This document shows positions 1 to 6,881 of a stretch of 12,198 nt of DNA, one piece after another (within the stretch, counting starts at the first letter, position 1; each line of letters opens with the position of its first letter). The DNA is taken from assembly GCA_031549115.1 (NCBI GenBank), contig JAVBQJ010000123.1:1-12198 (forward strand). Direction: 5' to 3'. Source of the DNA: JAVBQJ01 sp031549115. GTDB taxonomy: Bacteria; Verrucomicrobiota; Lentisphaeria; Victivallales; Victivallaceae. The notes beneath the pieces were generated by a model that was given only the letters and a program-made list of their open reading frames with translations, was not told where the DNA came from and did not search any database. Made by a program: the position numbers and the translations under genes.

Positions 1-3000
1 CCGGCCCGCAGCGTGCCCGGAAAGCGGCAGGTGAACGACAAGCACAGGTTTTCACCCTCCACCGCAGCCCGCAATTCGGTCTGGGAATCTTCGGGCGCCG
101 CCACCTGGTCCCCCACCACGGTAAACTTTTCCAACGCCGACTCCACCGGGGTCAACTCGTGCACCCGGCCCAGACCGCCTTCGGGCCAATGCGCCAACGC
201 GACCAGGCTCTTGCCGGGAAGCCGGTACACCGAAGCGCGAACATCTTCGCGGTCGGCGGCGACCGGACAATCCTCCTGCCAATAGCCGATCCACTCCGCC
301 TCCCGAATGCCGAAGCGGTCCCAGAAGTTCCACATCGCCGACGCCGACGGATGCATCCGGCTGGTCATCCCGTACACCATGCCCCGGTACGGATTGCCGC
401 CGTTTTCGTTGTTGAGCATTTCACTGGTCACGCCGAACGGAATCCCCGAAATCTCCACCAGCCAGTAATCCGGATCGCGGTCGTAGCTGAACAATTCGCC
501 GATCCACAGGCTGTCGATGAAAGGCAGGTGCTCCATATAGGCATTCAGCGCACTGAGCCGCATCCCCTGGAAGTCGTAATTGTTGCCCGAATGGATGTTG
601 ATATGGCTTGCCGGATCGATTTCGGTCATCAGTTTGCGCATCCGCCGCATCACGCCGCGGCCGTAACCGATGCCGTCCAGATACAGCCCCTCCGTCCCGG
701 TCTCCCGCATCAGCCACGCCATACCCTCGAGATAGAAGTTGTGCCACCGGGTCAGGCCGTTGGTACCGATGGAAGCGTCGTTAAAACTGCCCATCGGCAT
801 CCGCCAGGCCGGAGCATAGCCGTCGCGCAGATGCTCCCGCAGCCACGGGTACCCCCCTCCCCCGGCGGAAGCCGAAACCGCATCGGGTGCGGTCACCAGC
901 GCGGTGGTGGAGAAAATTTCATCGCCGAGCGAACGCAGCGCCCACAATTCCGCCGCGTGATTGGAGAGCTCCCGCACCGTATAATACAGCACCGGCTTAC
1001 ATTGCTCCGGCACCGGTCGCGACTGCATCTGCGGCCATGGCCGGTTCCGGCCGGCGGCGGCGATCAGCTCCCCCTGGAGTCGTCCGGGAATTCCGGTTGC
1101 CGGAGTGGAAGCCGCCGAATCCATGCGGGTGAAGTCCTCCGAAAACAGTACTGTCCCCCCTTCGGGGCGATCCCATACGGTCACGGAGTGCACCGGAAAT
1201 TCCGGATTCTGGAACACCATCATTTCGGCGTCCGCCGCGTCCCGGCCGCCCAGCGTATATGCGCCGCCGGCAATCCGGTCGCTTCCGCGCCACAGCGAAA
1301 ATTCGCCGTCCCCCCACTTCAGCGTCAGCTCCAACTCCTGTCCCTGCGGCCAATTCACGCACGGAAATTCCAGTCCCGGCCGATAGTCGGGGCGAACCCC
1401 ATGATAGCCGTCGCGAATCCGCGCGGTAAAGCCCTGTATGCTCGAATTCCAGAACAGCGCCACTTCGTCCCCGCCGGGCAGTTCGATCTTGAAAATGGTG
1501 AAAAACGGGCTCCCCGGTCCATGATGGGCCGGCACGATCTCCGGATGGAAGGTTATGGACATCCGCCCCTGCTTCAGATCGAGATTGCCGGCGGCCGGGT
1601 AACGGATTGCCGGTTTTTCCGTCTGTTCCCGGCGAATCCAGCGCTTCATCGCCTCCAGCTCCAGAAACGGGTAGTTGATGTACGAATTGCCGCAATTCGC
1701 GTCGCCGTGAAACATCAGCGCCATATTGTAACCGGCGTCACCGCTGCCGCCCCACTGGCTTTGCCAACGCCAATTCCAATGATTCGGATCGATCGGCTTG
1801 AACGGCGTAATCAGCAGCCGGAATTTGAACACAAGTGTTTCTTGCGCCGCCAATCGGCGCTTGCCGGTATCGACTGCCAGCGTCACTTCGCCGTCCTTCT
1901 CCGGGCGGATCCGGCATACCCCCTGTCCGGCGTTGAACCAGGAATCCGGCGGCGGCGCGTGCGCGCCCCCCAGTTCGCCGCTGTCGCCCCAGCGCTCGCC
2001 GACGCGCTCCAGCTTCAATTGCATGCCGCCGTCGACATCGCCGAGCCAGACCATGCTGTTCCCCGGCGTCCGCCAATCCCAGCTCCACCCCGCGGCCGGG
2101 CGCAAGCCGCCGCGCTGCCCCATCCCCATCGCATACGGAACCCGTTTCGCGTCGAACGGCAATTCCAGGCCGATTTGGTCGACCGCGACCTCTTTGCGGG
2201 CCGTCAAGGTGATTGTGTACGTGACACAGCCATCGAATTCCACCCGGCTTTCCACGCTCTGCATGAAATCCGGCGATTCGGAATTCCGGCGTTGCGTGAC
2301 CTCATCCGGGAACGCCTCCTCCGCGACCGTTCCAACCGGGACGAAATTCTGCTTCACCCCATTCGCGACCACCGTCAGCTCGATCGGCCGCTTCAGCAAC
2401 TCTTTCCCCCGGCTTTGAATCGACTGCGGCATGCCGGTCGGCGTGAATACGATCTCCCGGTCCAAGAGGCGGATCGCCGAACCGGAGCTCTGCAACGGCA
2501 GAAACGGCGCCGGGACGCTGTGATCCAGACCTATATCCGAATCCAGCCAGGACAGCCGGGCCATGGAAAAGGGATCGTTCAGTCCGCGATTCTCCAACGG
2601 CTCGTCCACAACGGTCAACTCCAGCGGCACCACGGTTTCATCGGCATTGGCGAATCGCACCCGGACGGCGCCGCGATAAACACCCTGCGCCTCCTCCGGA
2701 AGATCCAACAGCATCCACAACGGTTGCACTTCGCCCTCTGCAACCGAAAGATTCTTCTCAAACGCCCTGCCCTCGGGGTCGATGCCGCCGGTGTTGAGAC
2801 AATGAAAACGTTCGGCTTCGATTTCACCGTTCGCTCCGGTCAGCGGTTCGAATTCCACCGTCAACCCGGCCAACGGCTGGTTGAGCGCATACACCCCCAA
2901 TTGAAACGCGTAAATTTCCCCCGGACGCGCGGTAACGGCAAAAGGCGCATCGACATCCTGCTTCAGCCACAGGAAAGGCAATTCATCCCGCATCCGGATC

Positions 3001-3581
3001 GGCCGGCTGCGGTCTTCGCGGAACACCAGATACGGCCGATCGGCATAGCGGGCGCGGAATTGTTCCATCTCCGCCGCCGTCGCCGGCACCTCCATCGGAT
3101 ACATGCTGTCGAAGGCGCTTTTCGACTCCAGCGCCACCAGTTGCGCCTGCGGCAATACCGACGGCCAACCGGAACGCCATTGCGCGTCGGTCGCCGTCTC
3201 CGCCGGGAAATACGTACCGGGGTCGCCGGCCCAATGTTCCGGCTCCCGGTAAGGCAGATAATAAATATGGTACTCTCCGGCCCCCGCCGAAGCGTCAAAG
3301 ACGATATCCCCGTTTTCCCGGTCCAGCGATACGATCTGGAAGCGGCCGACCGGAGAATCCGGTTCCGCCCGGTAAATCCGGATCGCTTTGGTTTCCGGCG
3401 CCGGATCGCGCCGGCGCCACGGAATATGAACTTGAACCGCCGGAGCGGCTTCGGCGACACTAACCACTGCGCGATGATTGCCGCGATCGTTCCACGTCCA
3501 GTTTCCAACCCGGTATTCCGGCAAATCCGCCATCGCCGCGATGGACCCGACGGCGACAAGTGTGGTTATGAGTCGCTTCAT
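1..3581 (-). CDS. Large secreted glycoside-hydrolase-like protein (GH123-N/DUF6067-like), C-terminus beyond the window
   Basis: The frame is open from an ATG at 3581 to the left edge (1193 codons) with no stop, so the 3' end is missing. The first residues, MKRLITTLVAVGSIAAMA then DLPEY, form a typical Sec signal peptide, so the protein is probably exported. Residues about 215-320 resemble the beta-sandwich N-domain of GH123-type proteins (GEIYAFQLGVYALNQPL, later GVYRGAVRVRF). Residues about 670-810 look like a LamG/ConA-type beta domain. From about 930 a barrel-like region contains GLYLDGIGYGR (Asp969) and SLWIGELFSYDRD (Glu1029), candidate acidic catalytic residues. The start lies 4 bases after the pilin stop codon with no strong Shine-Dalgarno of its own, which suggests translational coupling. 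The function as a polysaccharide-degrading enzyme is inferred from fold-like motifs, and the substrate is unknown. A long open frame on the opposite strand is a compositional shadow. Confidence 0.85.
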   Translation of the reverse strand, partial: MKRLITTLVAVGSIAAMADLPEYRVGNWTWNDRGNHRAVVSVAEAAPAVQVHIPWRRRDPAPETKAIRIYRAEPDSPVGRFQIVSLDRENGDIVFDASAGAGEYHIYYLPYREPEHWAGDPGTYFPAETATDAQWRSGWPSVLPQAQLVALESKSAFDSMYPMEVPATAAEMEQFRARYADRPYLVFREDRSRPIRMRDELPFLWLKQDVDAPFAVTARPGEIYAFQLGVYALNQPLAGLTVEFEPLTGANGEIEAERFHCLNTGGIDPEGRAFEKNLSVAEGEVQPLWMLLDLPEEAQGVYRGAVRVRFANADETVVPLELTVVDEPLENRGLNDPFSMARLSWLDSDIGLDHSVPAPFLPLQSSGSAIRLLDREIVFTPTGMPQSIQSRGKELLKRPIELTVVANGVKQNFVPVGTVAEEAFPDEVTQRRNSESPDFMQSVESRVEFDGCVTYTITLTARKEVAVDQIGLELPFDAKRVPYAMGMGQRGGLRPAAGWSWDWRTPGNSMVWLGDVDGGMQLKLERVGERWGDSGELGGAHAPPPDSWFNAGQGVCRIRPEKDGEVTLAVDTGKRRLAAQETLVFKFRLLITPFKPIDPNHWNWRWQSQWGGSGDAGYNMALMFHGDANCGNSYINYPFLELEAMKRWIRREQTEKPAIRYPAAGNLDLKQGRMSITFHPEIVPAHHGPGSPFFTIFKIELPGGDEVALFWNSSIQGFTARIRDGYHGVRPDYRPGLEFPCVNWPQGQELELTLKWGDGEFSLWRGSDRIAGGAYTLGGRDAADAEMMVFQNPEFPVHSVTVWDRPEGGTVLFSEDFTRMDSAASTPATGIPGRLQGELIAAAGRNRPWPQMQSRPVPEQCKPVLYYTVRELSNHAAELWALRSLGDEIFSTTALVTAPDAVSASAGGGGYPWLREHLRDGYAPAWRMPMGSFNDASIGTNGLTRWHNFYLEGMAWLMRETGTEGLYLDGIGYGRGVMRRMRKLMTEIDPASHINIHSGNNYDFQGMRLSALNAYMEHLPFIDSLWIGELFSYDRDPDYWLVEISGIPFGVTSEMLNNENGGNPYRGMVYGMTSRMHPSASAMWNFWDRFGIREAEWIGYWQEDCPVAADREDVRASVYRLPGKSLVALAHWPEGGLGRVHELTPVESALEKFTVVGDQVAAPEDSQTELRAAVEGENLCLSFTCRFPGTLRA

Positions 3582-3585
3582 TTTC

Positions 3586-4278
3586 TTAGTTCAAATCCCA
3601 ATGTTCGTCCGCGGCGGCGCCGCCGGTGGTCGGATAGTATGCGCTGCCGATGATTTCGGACTGGACATGGCCGTCGACGAAGCCGAAGACCGCGCGCCCG
3701 GAGTGCCGGAACGCCACGCCTTCCTTCTGGTGTTCCGGATTCGCTTTCACCGCGGCCCCCTGGAACTGCGGCGACTGAATGACCCCCTGCGTCACCATGA
3801 CACCCCCGGCATCATAGGTAGCTTCATCGCCAAAGAGAATGGTCCCCGACGGATCCTTGACCGATGACAATTGACGGTGGCTCCGCGGACCGGTGGGATT
3901 GAAGTGATATTCCGGAGCAAAGTGGATCGTATTGTAGCCATAGGTATACGTCGTCGCCGCATTGGCGACCGGGCAGGTGAACACCTTGCTGGCCGGATGA
4001 GTCATGGTGCTGGTCGAAGTCATGGACGGATCGATGTATTCCGCCAGAATGCCAAGCCAGAACAGCTTGAAATCGATATTGTACCCATATGGAACCACGA
4101 ATTCACTGTTGTCGTTGGCATAGAACATCGCCGCCAGGCCGATCTGCTTCATGTTGCCCGTGCATTTGGAGGCCTGTGCCGCCGCCCGCGCCTTCGACAA
4201 TGCCGGCAGCAGCATGCTGGCCAGAATAGCGATAATGGCAATCACTACCAACAATTCTATCAATGTAAATCTCTTCAT
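3586..4278 (-). CDS. Prepilin-like protein with H-X9-DG motif (pseudopilin A)
   Basis: This is a 230-residue protein starting MKRFTLIELLVVIAIIAIL, a type IV prepilin N-terminus: a short basic leader, Phe at +1, Glu at +5 and a long hydrophobic helix running into LPALSKARAAAQ. It continues with the usual PVC features KCTGNMKQIG, YANDN, FTCP and YGYN. Near the C-terminus, RHSGRAVFGFVDGH fits the H-X9-DG signature exactly. Two ATGs lie upstream in frame at 4299 and 4284, but the start at 4278 has AGGA seven bases before it and gives the conventional six-residue-or-shorter leader. The residue before the cleavage site is Arg rather than the usual Gly. The gene lies 72 bases after the URO-D-like gene and 4 bases before the large glycosidase gene. 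The expected role is in a type II secretion or pilus-like assembly; a specific role serving the neighbouring enzyme is inference. Confidence 0.93.
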   Translation of the reverse strand: MKRFTLIELLVVIAIIAILASMLLPALSKARAAAQASKCTGNMKQIGLAAMFYANDNSEFVVPYGYNIDFKLFWLGILAEYIDPSMTSTSTMTHPASKVFTCPVANAATTYTYGYNTIHFAPEYHFNPTGPRSHRQLSSVKDPSGTILFGDEATYDAGGVMVTQGVIQSPQFQGAAVKANPEHQKEGVAFRHSGRAVFGFVDGHVQSEIIGSAYYPTTGGAAADEHWDLN

Positions 4279-4285
4279 TCCCATT

Positions 4286-4289
4286 TCCT
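4286..4289 (-). promoter_or_regulatory. Ribosome binding site deciding the pseudopilin A start
   Basis: AGGA on the minus strand with a seven-base spacer to the ATG at 4278. It supports this start over the two in-frame ATGs further upstream, one of which lies only two bases downstream of AGGA and the other upstream of it. Confidence 0.6.
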
Positions 4290-4350
4290 GTTGTTGCATA
4301 TTGTTTTTCTTTCAAACACAAAAGTCATCGACAAAATCCCCGAATTTTGA

Positions 4351-5322
4351 TTAATAAATTCCGTGCTCCCTCCATATTTTGTTGATCATTTCATAACGTT
4401 CCAGCTTCATTCCGGTATAAATGCAGTTGCTGGTGGAAAATATATAGCCGCCGCCGGGCATGCCGTGCTTCAGCGCATAAAGCGCGGATTCGCGCACCTC
4501 CCCGTCGCTGCCGCTGTCGACCAGGCCGCAGTTGACGTTGCCGATCAGGCAGACCTGATCACCGTAACGCTTTTTCACCTCGGCGATGTCCACCGAACCC
4601 TGCGGGTCGAGCGAATGCAGCGCGTCGGGGCGGCACTCGATCAACTGATCGATGATCGGCATGATGTTGCCGTCGGTGTGTTTGATCGAATAAAACCCCA
4701 TGGCGCGGTAACCGGCGATGAGCTCCTTGAGAAACGGTTTGATGAAAATGGCGAATTGCTCCGGCGAAATGAACGGATTGTTGTTCATGCAATAATCGGA
4801 ACAAAGCGCAAAACCGTCCACCGTCCCGCAGCGCCGCAGCCGCTCCGCGAACTTGAAACACGCTTCCATCTCCCGTTTGGCGTGATCCAGCAGCTTCTCC
4901 GGCTCATCGGCCATTTGAAAGATGAAGTCGGCAAACCGGTCGCCGGGCGGAATGGCGTAGGTGCTGTCGCCGTGAATCATGATGAAATATTTGCCGCCGC
5001 TTAACTCCTTGACCGTCTCGCACTGACGCAGGATTTCCTCGGGTTCATTGGGATTCTGGTGGACGAAGATGGCGCTGTGCTCGTATTTTTCGGCGGTGGC
5101 AATGAAGATTCTCGCCATATCTTCGCGATGCAGCCGACGCTCCTTTTCGCTCATCTGCTGCCACTGCTCATAATTCCGGTGCAACGGATGCACTTTCCCG
5201 AATGCTTCCATGGTCAGGAAGAATACGAGTTCGAAGTGCGGCACGCGGCCCGTCGGTTTTCCGCGGCGCAATGCGTTGATGAAAAAATCTTTCGGTGTTT
5301 TGAGCCGGCAATCCGGTATCAT
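4351..5322 (-). CDS. Uroporphyrinogen-decarboxylase-like (URO-D superfamily) protein
   Basis: This 323-residue cytosolic protein has the shape of the URO-D/methylcobalamin:CoM methyltransferase superfamily: an N-terminal TPKDFFINALRRGKPTGRVPHFE segment, a central DEPEKLLDHAKRE helix, FISPEQFAIFIKPFLKELI, then GFYSIKHTDGNIMPIID and a C-terminal GGYIFSTSNCI. His215 and Asp217 (KHTDGN), Cys265 (GNVNC) and Cys300 are plausible metal ligands by analogy with the zinc site of the MtaA/MtbA branch, with Asp in place of the first Cys. The conserved N-terminal substrate-arginine region of true HemE is absent, so haem synthesis is unlikely. The ATG at 5322 has AGGGA seven bases upstream. The gene lies 36 bases after the LacI-family gene and is probably co-transcribed with it. 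No corrinoid protein is visible nearby. The reaction and substrate cannot be told from the sequence; a methyltransferase or sugar-related role are both possible. Confidence 0.85.
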   Translation of the reverse strand: MIPDCRLKTPKDFFINALRRGKPTGRVPHFELVFFLTMEAFGKVHPLHRNYEQWQQMSEKERRLHREDMARIFIATAEKYEHSAIFVHQNPNEPEEILRQCETVKELSGGKYFIMIHGDSTYAIPPGDRFADFIFQMADEPEKLLDHAKREMEACFKFAERLRRCGTVDGFALCSDYCMNNNPFISPEQFAIFIKPFLKELIAGYRAMGFYSIKHTDGNIMPIIDQLIECRPDALHSLDPQGSVDIAEVKKRYGDQVCLIGNVNCGLVDSGSDGEVRESALYALKHGMPGGGYIFSTSNCIYTGMKLERYEMINKIWREHGIY

Positions 5323-5358
5323 GATGAAATCCCTGGTTGAATGACTGTTTTGTGACCG

Positions 5359-6387
5359 TTATACACTGTCGCGCAGAATGAAGCGCGATTGAATGACGGT
5401 CTCTTCCGGCCGGATGGCGACTCCCTTCAATTGCTTCAGGAGCAACTCCACCGCCAACCGCCCCTGCTGCCCGGTGTCGCTGTCGACACTCGACAGCGCC
5501 GGTGTCAGCGTTTCGCCGAAGCTGCAATTATCCCAGCCGATCACCGCCACATCTTCCGGTACCCGGAGCCCCGCGCGCAACAGCGCGCGATTCAAAAACG
5601 CCGCATAAATATCGTTGGTGATGAAAACCGCATCGATTTTGTGACTGCGCAGAAACGCCATCACACACTGTTCCATCTGCACGGCAATGGCGTTACGGTC
5701 CTGCGCGAAATCGAGCGCCAGAAATTCCAGCGCGGCAAATCCGCGTTTCCGGCACAGGCGTTCGAGCACCAGGCGGCGGTGTTCGATATCCCAGACCATA
5801 CTGCCGGGGAAAATGCCGCCGATGCGGGAACGCCCCTTCTCGTGCAGCACCGACAGCGCCTCATCCAGCGCCGCTTCGATGCCGATCGAAGGGCCGATCA
5901 ACTCCGTGCCCGCGATGGGATTCAGCACCACCACCTTTTGCACACCGGAAAATTTCTCCAGGAAAAGTTCGCGCTGTCCCGGATAGTCATACGCCAGGAA
6001 AATAACCCCGTCCGCCCCATACCGCAACAGCGACTGGTAAGCGGACTCGATGCCGTCGATCGAGTTGTGCACCTCGGACACCATCACCTGATAGCCGTTG
6101 GCAAACGCCGTTTCCGAAATGGCACACAACACTTCATGCGCGCTCGGCACGGCGTGGGAATCCATCACAACGCCCAGAATCCGGGCCGATTTCCCGGCCA
6201 GGAGTTTGGCCGAAATATTCGGCGTGTATCCCATTTCCCGGGCAACCTTGCAGATGTATTCCGCCTTTTCCGGCGCCACCCGGATTGTCGCCACTTTCGA
6301 CTTATTCAGCGCCACCGAAGCCGCGGCCACCGATACGCCGGCCGCCTTTGCCACATCCACCAATTTGGTTTTTACCATCATCGTCAT
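5359..6387 (-). CDS. LacI-family transcriptional regulator
   Basis: This 342-residue protein starts with a LacI-type helix-turn-helix: LVDVAKAAGVSVAAASVALN, then a hinge-helix region GYTPNISAKLLAGKSARILGVVM. It continues with a PBP1-like ligand domain containing YGADGVIFLAYD, FITNDIYAAFLNRALL, VPEDVAVIGWDN and SSVDSDTGQQGRLAVELL. Such proteins normally bind an operator as dimers and release it on binding a sugar or related effector. It is the first gene after the promoter at 6434-6462 and heads the operon with the URO-D-like enzyme, pseudopilin A and the large glycosidase, so it probably controls this operon and itself. Three ATGs are possible (6387, 6381, 6378); none has a good Shine-Dalgarno and the first is given. 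The effector cannot be deduced. Confidence 0.93.
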   Translation of the reverse strand: MTMMVKTKLVDVAKAAGVSVAAASVALNKSKVATIRVAPEKAEYICKVAREMGYTPNISAKLLAGKSARILGVVMDSHAVPSAHEVLCAISETAFANGYQVMVSEVHNSIDGIESAYQSLLRYGADGVIFLAYDYPGQRELFLEKFSGVQKVVVLNPIAGTELIGPSIGIEAALDEALSVLHEKGRSRIGGIFPGSMVWDIEHRRLVLERLCRKRGFAALEFLALDFAQDRNAIAVQMEQCVMAFLRSHKIDAVFITNDIYAAFLNRALLRAGLRVPEDVAVIGWDNCSFGETLTPALSSVDSDTGQQGRLAVELLLKQLKGVAIRPEETVIQSRFILRDSV

Positions 6388-6433
6388 CGCGCTGCAATAT
6401 CGTTGATTATCCGTTTAATTAATCATTTCTATT

Positions 6434-6462
6434 ATTATAGCAGATTCCCAGTCAAAAGTCAA
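6434..6462 (-). promoter_or_regulatory. Sigma70-type promoter of the LacI/URO-D/pilin/glycosidase operon
   Basis: On the minus strand, TTGACT (6462-6457) and a perfect TATAAT (6439-6434) are separated by 17 bases. The -10 box is preceded by TGC, giving an extended -10 (TGn). The predicted transcription start is near 6427, leaving a leader of about 40 bases before the LacI-family gene. The surrounding AT-rich DNA contrasts with the GC-rich genes. I did not find a convincing symmetric operator overlapping it. Confidence 0.8.
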
Positions 6463-6568
6463 TACCCAATTGAAAAAATCGTAATCTTTTCCAGTTTTTT
6501 TGTAGTGGTTTGATGGGTTTGTGCGCCGTTGATGCAGCTCTGAGTGTGGTGATTTCTAATGGTGAATG

Positions 6569-6610
6569 CGGGGCCGCGTTGCGCCCCGTTTTGCGTGGGG
6601 GCTCTGCCCC
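6569..6610. repeat. Pair of GC-rich hairpins
   Basis: Two adjacent inverted repeats share nearly the same arms. The first is CGGGGC (6569-6574) with GCCCCG (6583-6588) around an eight-base loop. The second is GGGGC (6598-6602) with GCCCC (6606-6610) around TCT. A short TTTT follows the first on the plus strand, but no plus-strand gene ends here, so a terminator role is doubtful. Confidence 0.55.
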
Positions 6611-6649
6611 TCCCAACCCCGATGCGCTCAAGCGGCGCTCGCCTTACAC

Positions 6650-6677
6650 GTTTTTGCCGCCACCGGGCGGCAAAAAC
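6650..6677. repeat. Perfect palindrome with 12-bp arms and 4-base loop
   Basis: GTTTTTGCCGCC (6650-6661) and GGCGGCAAAAAC (6666-6677) are perfect reverse complements around ACCG. The T-run sits at the 5' side of the stem on either strand, the reverse of an intrinsic terminator. It is therefore more likely a REP-like or protein-binding palindrome. Confidence 0.75.
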
Positions 6678-6698
6678 TCTATTCGCTGCTCACTCCCT

Positions 6699-6825
6699 GC
6701 CGGTCGTTCGGGCGCGACCCCCTCAGCGCTGGCAACGCCAGCGCCGTTCGCCGGGGGAGGCTTCGTGCCGCGCTCCTTGGCCGCGATGCGGCCAATTCCT
6801 AGCGGCACGGTCGCGCCTGACCGGC
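6699..6825. repeat. Nested multi-arm palindromic element
   Basis: A closing stem is formed by GCCGGTC (6699-6705) with GACCGGC (6819-6825) and by GGCGCGACC (6711-6719) with GGTCGCGCC (6809-6817). Inside it are two arms. Arm one is GCGCTGGC (6726-6733) with GCCAGCGC (6737-6744) around AAC, flanked by CCTC/GAGG (6721-6724 and 6757-6760). Arm two is GTGCCGC (6765-6771) with GCGGCAC (6802-6808), enclosing TTGGCCGC (6777-6784) and GCGGCCAA (6788-6795) around GAT. All listed arms are perfect complements. The whole could fold as a branched structure in DNA or RNA. Candidates are a dispersed REP/MITE-like element or a structured RNA; no transposase is nearby. Confidence 0.7.
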
Positions 6826-6881
6826 GCTCCGGCCCGTGCGCGTTCGATGGGTGGGTGATGATGCGGAGGGGGGTACGGTTT

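Larger units (their letters stand above)
6388..6881. other. Intergenic region of 494 bp between two same-strand genes
   Basis: No credible gene is present. The part next to the LacI-family gene (6388-6480) is AT-rich and carries the promoter. Positions 6480-6568 show nothing beyond a T-run. From about 6569 to 6840 the sequence turns very GC-rich and palindromic (see the three repeat entries). Open frames crossing it on both strands are low-complexity, rich in Pro, Arg, Ala and Gly, lack ribosome binding sites, and on the plus strand run into the antisense of the GntR-type gene. Confidence 0.7.

Noticed and set aside
159..3653. Open frame of 1164 codons on the plus strand
   Set aside because: It is antisense to the minus-strand glycosidase gene. 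Its product is rich in Arg, His, Pro and Gln with no domain pattern, while the minus frame has a signal peptide, coherent domains and tight spacing to the upstream gene. GC-rich codons on one strand leave the other free of stops.
4332..4349. Small inverted repeat CAAAAT/ATTTTG between the URO-D-like and pseudopilin A genes as a possible terminator
   Set aside because: The stem is only six AT-rich pairs and no T-run follows, so it is unlikely to stop transcription. The genes are more likely in one operon.
5389..6513. Plus-strand open frame of 374 codons opposite the LacI-family gene
   Set aside because: It is antisense to a protein with an unmistakable LacI-type helix-turn-helix; its own product is His/Arg/Gln-rich without recognisable domains.
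6681..6720. Apparent resemblance of the segment before the branched palindrome to plasmid replication-origin sequence
   Set aside because: The similarity is limited to a short run of common GC-rich words (GGTCGTTCGG). There is no replication gene or further match.
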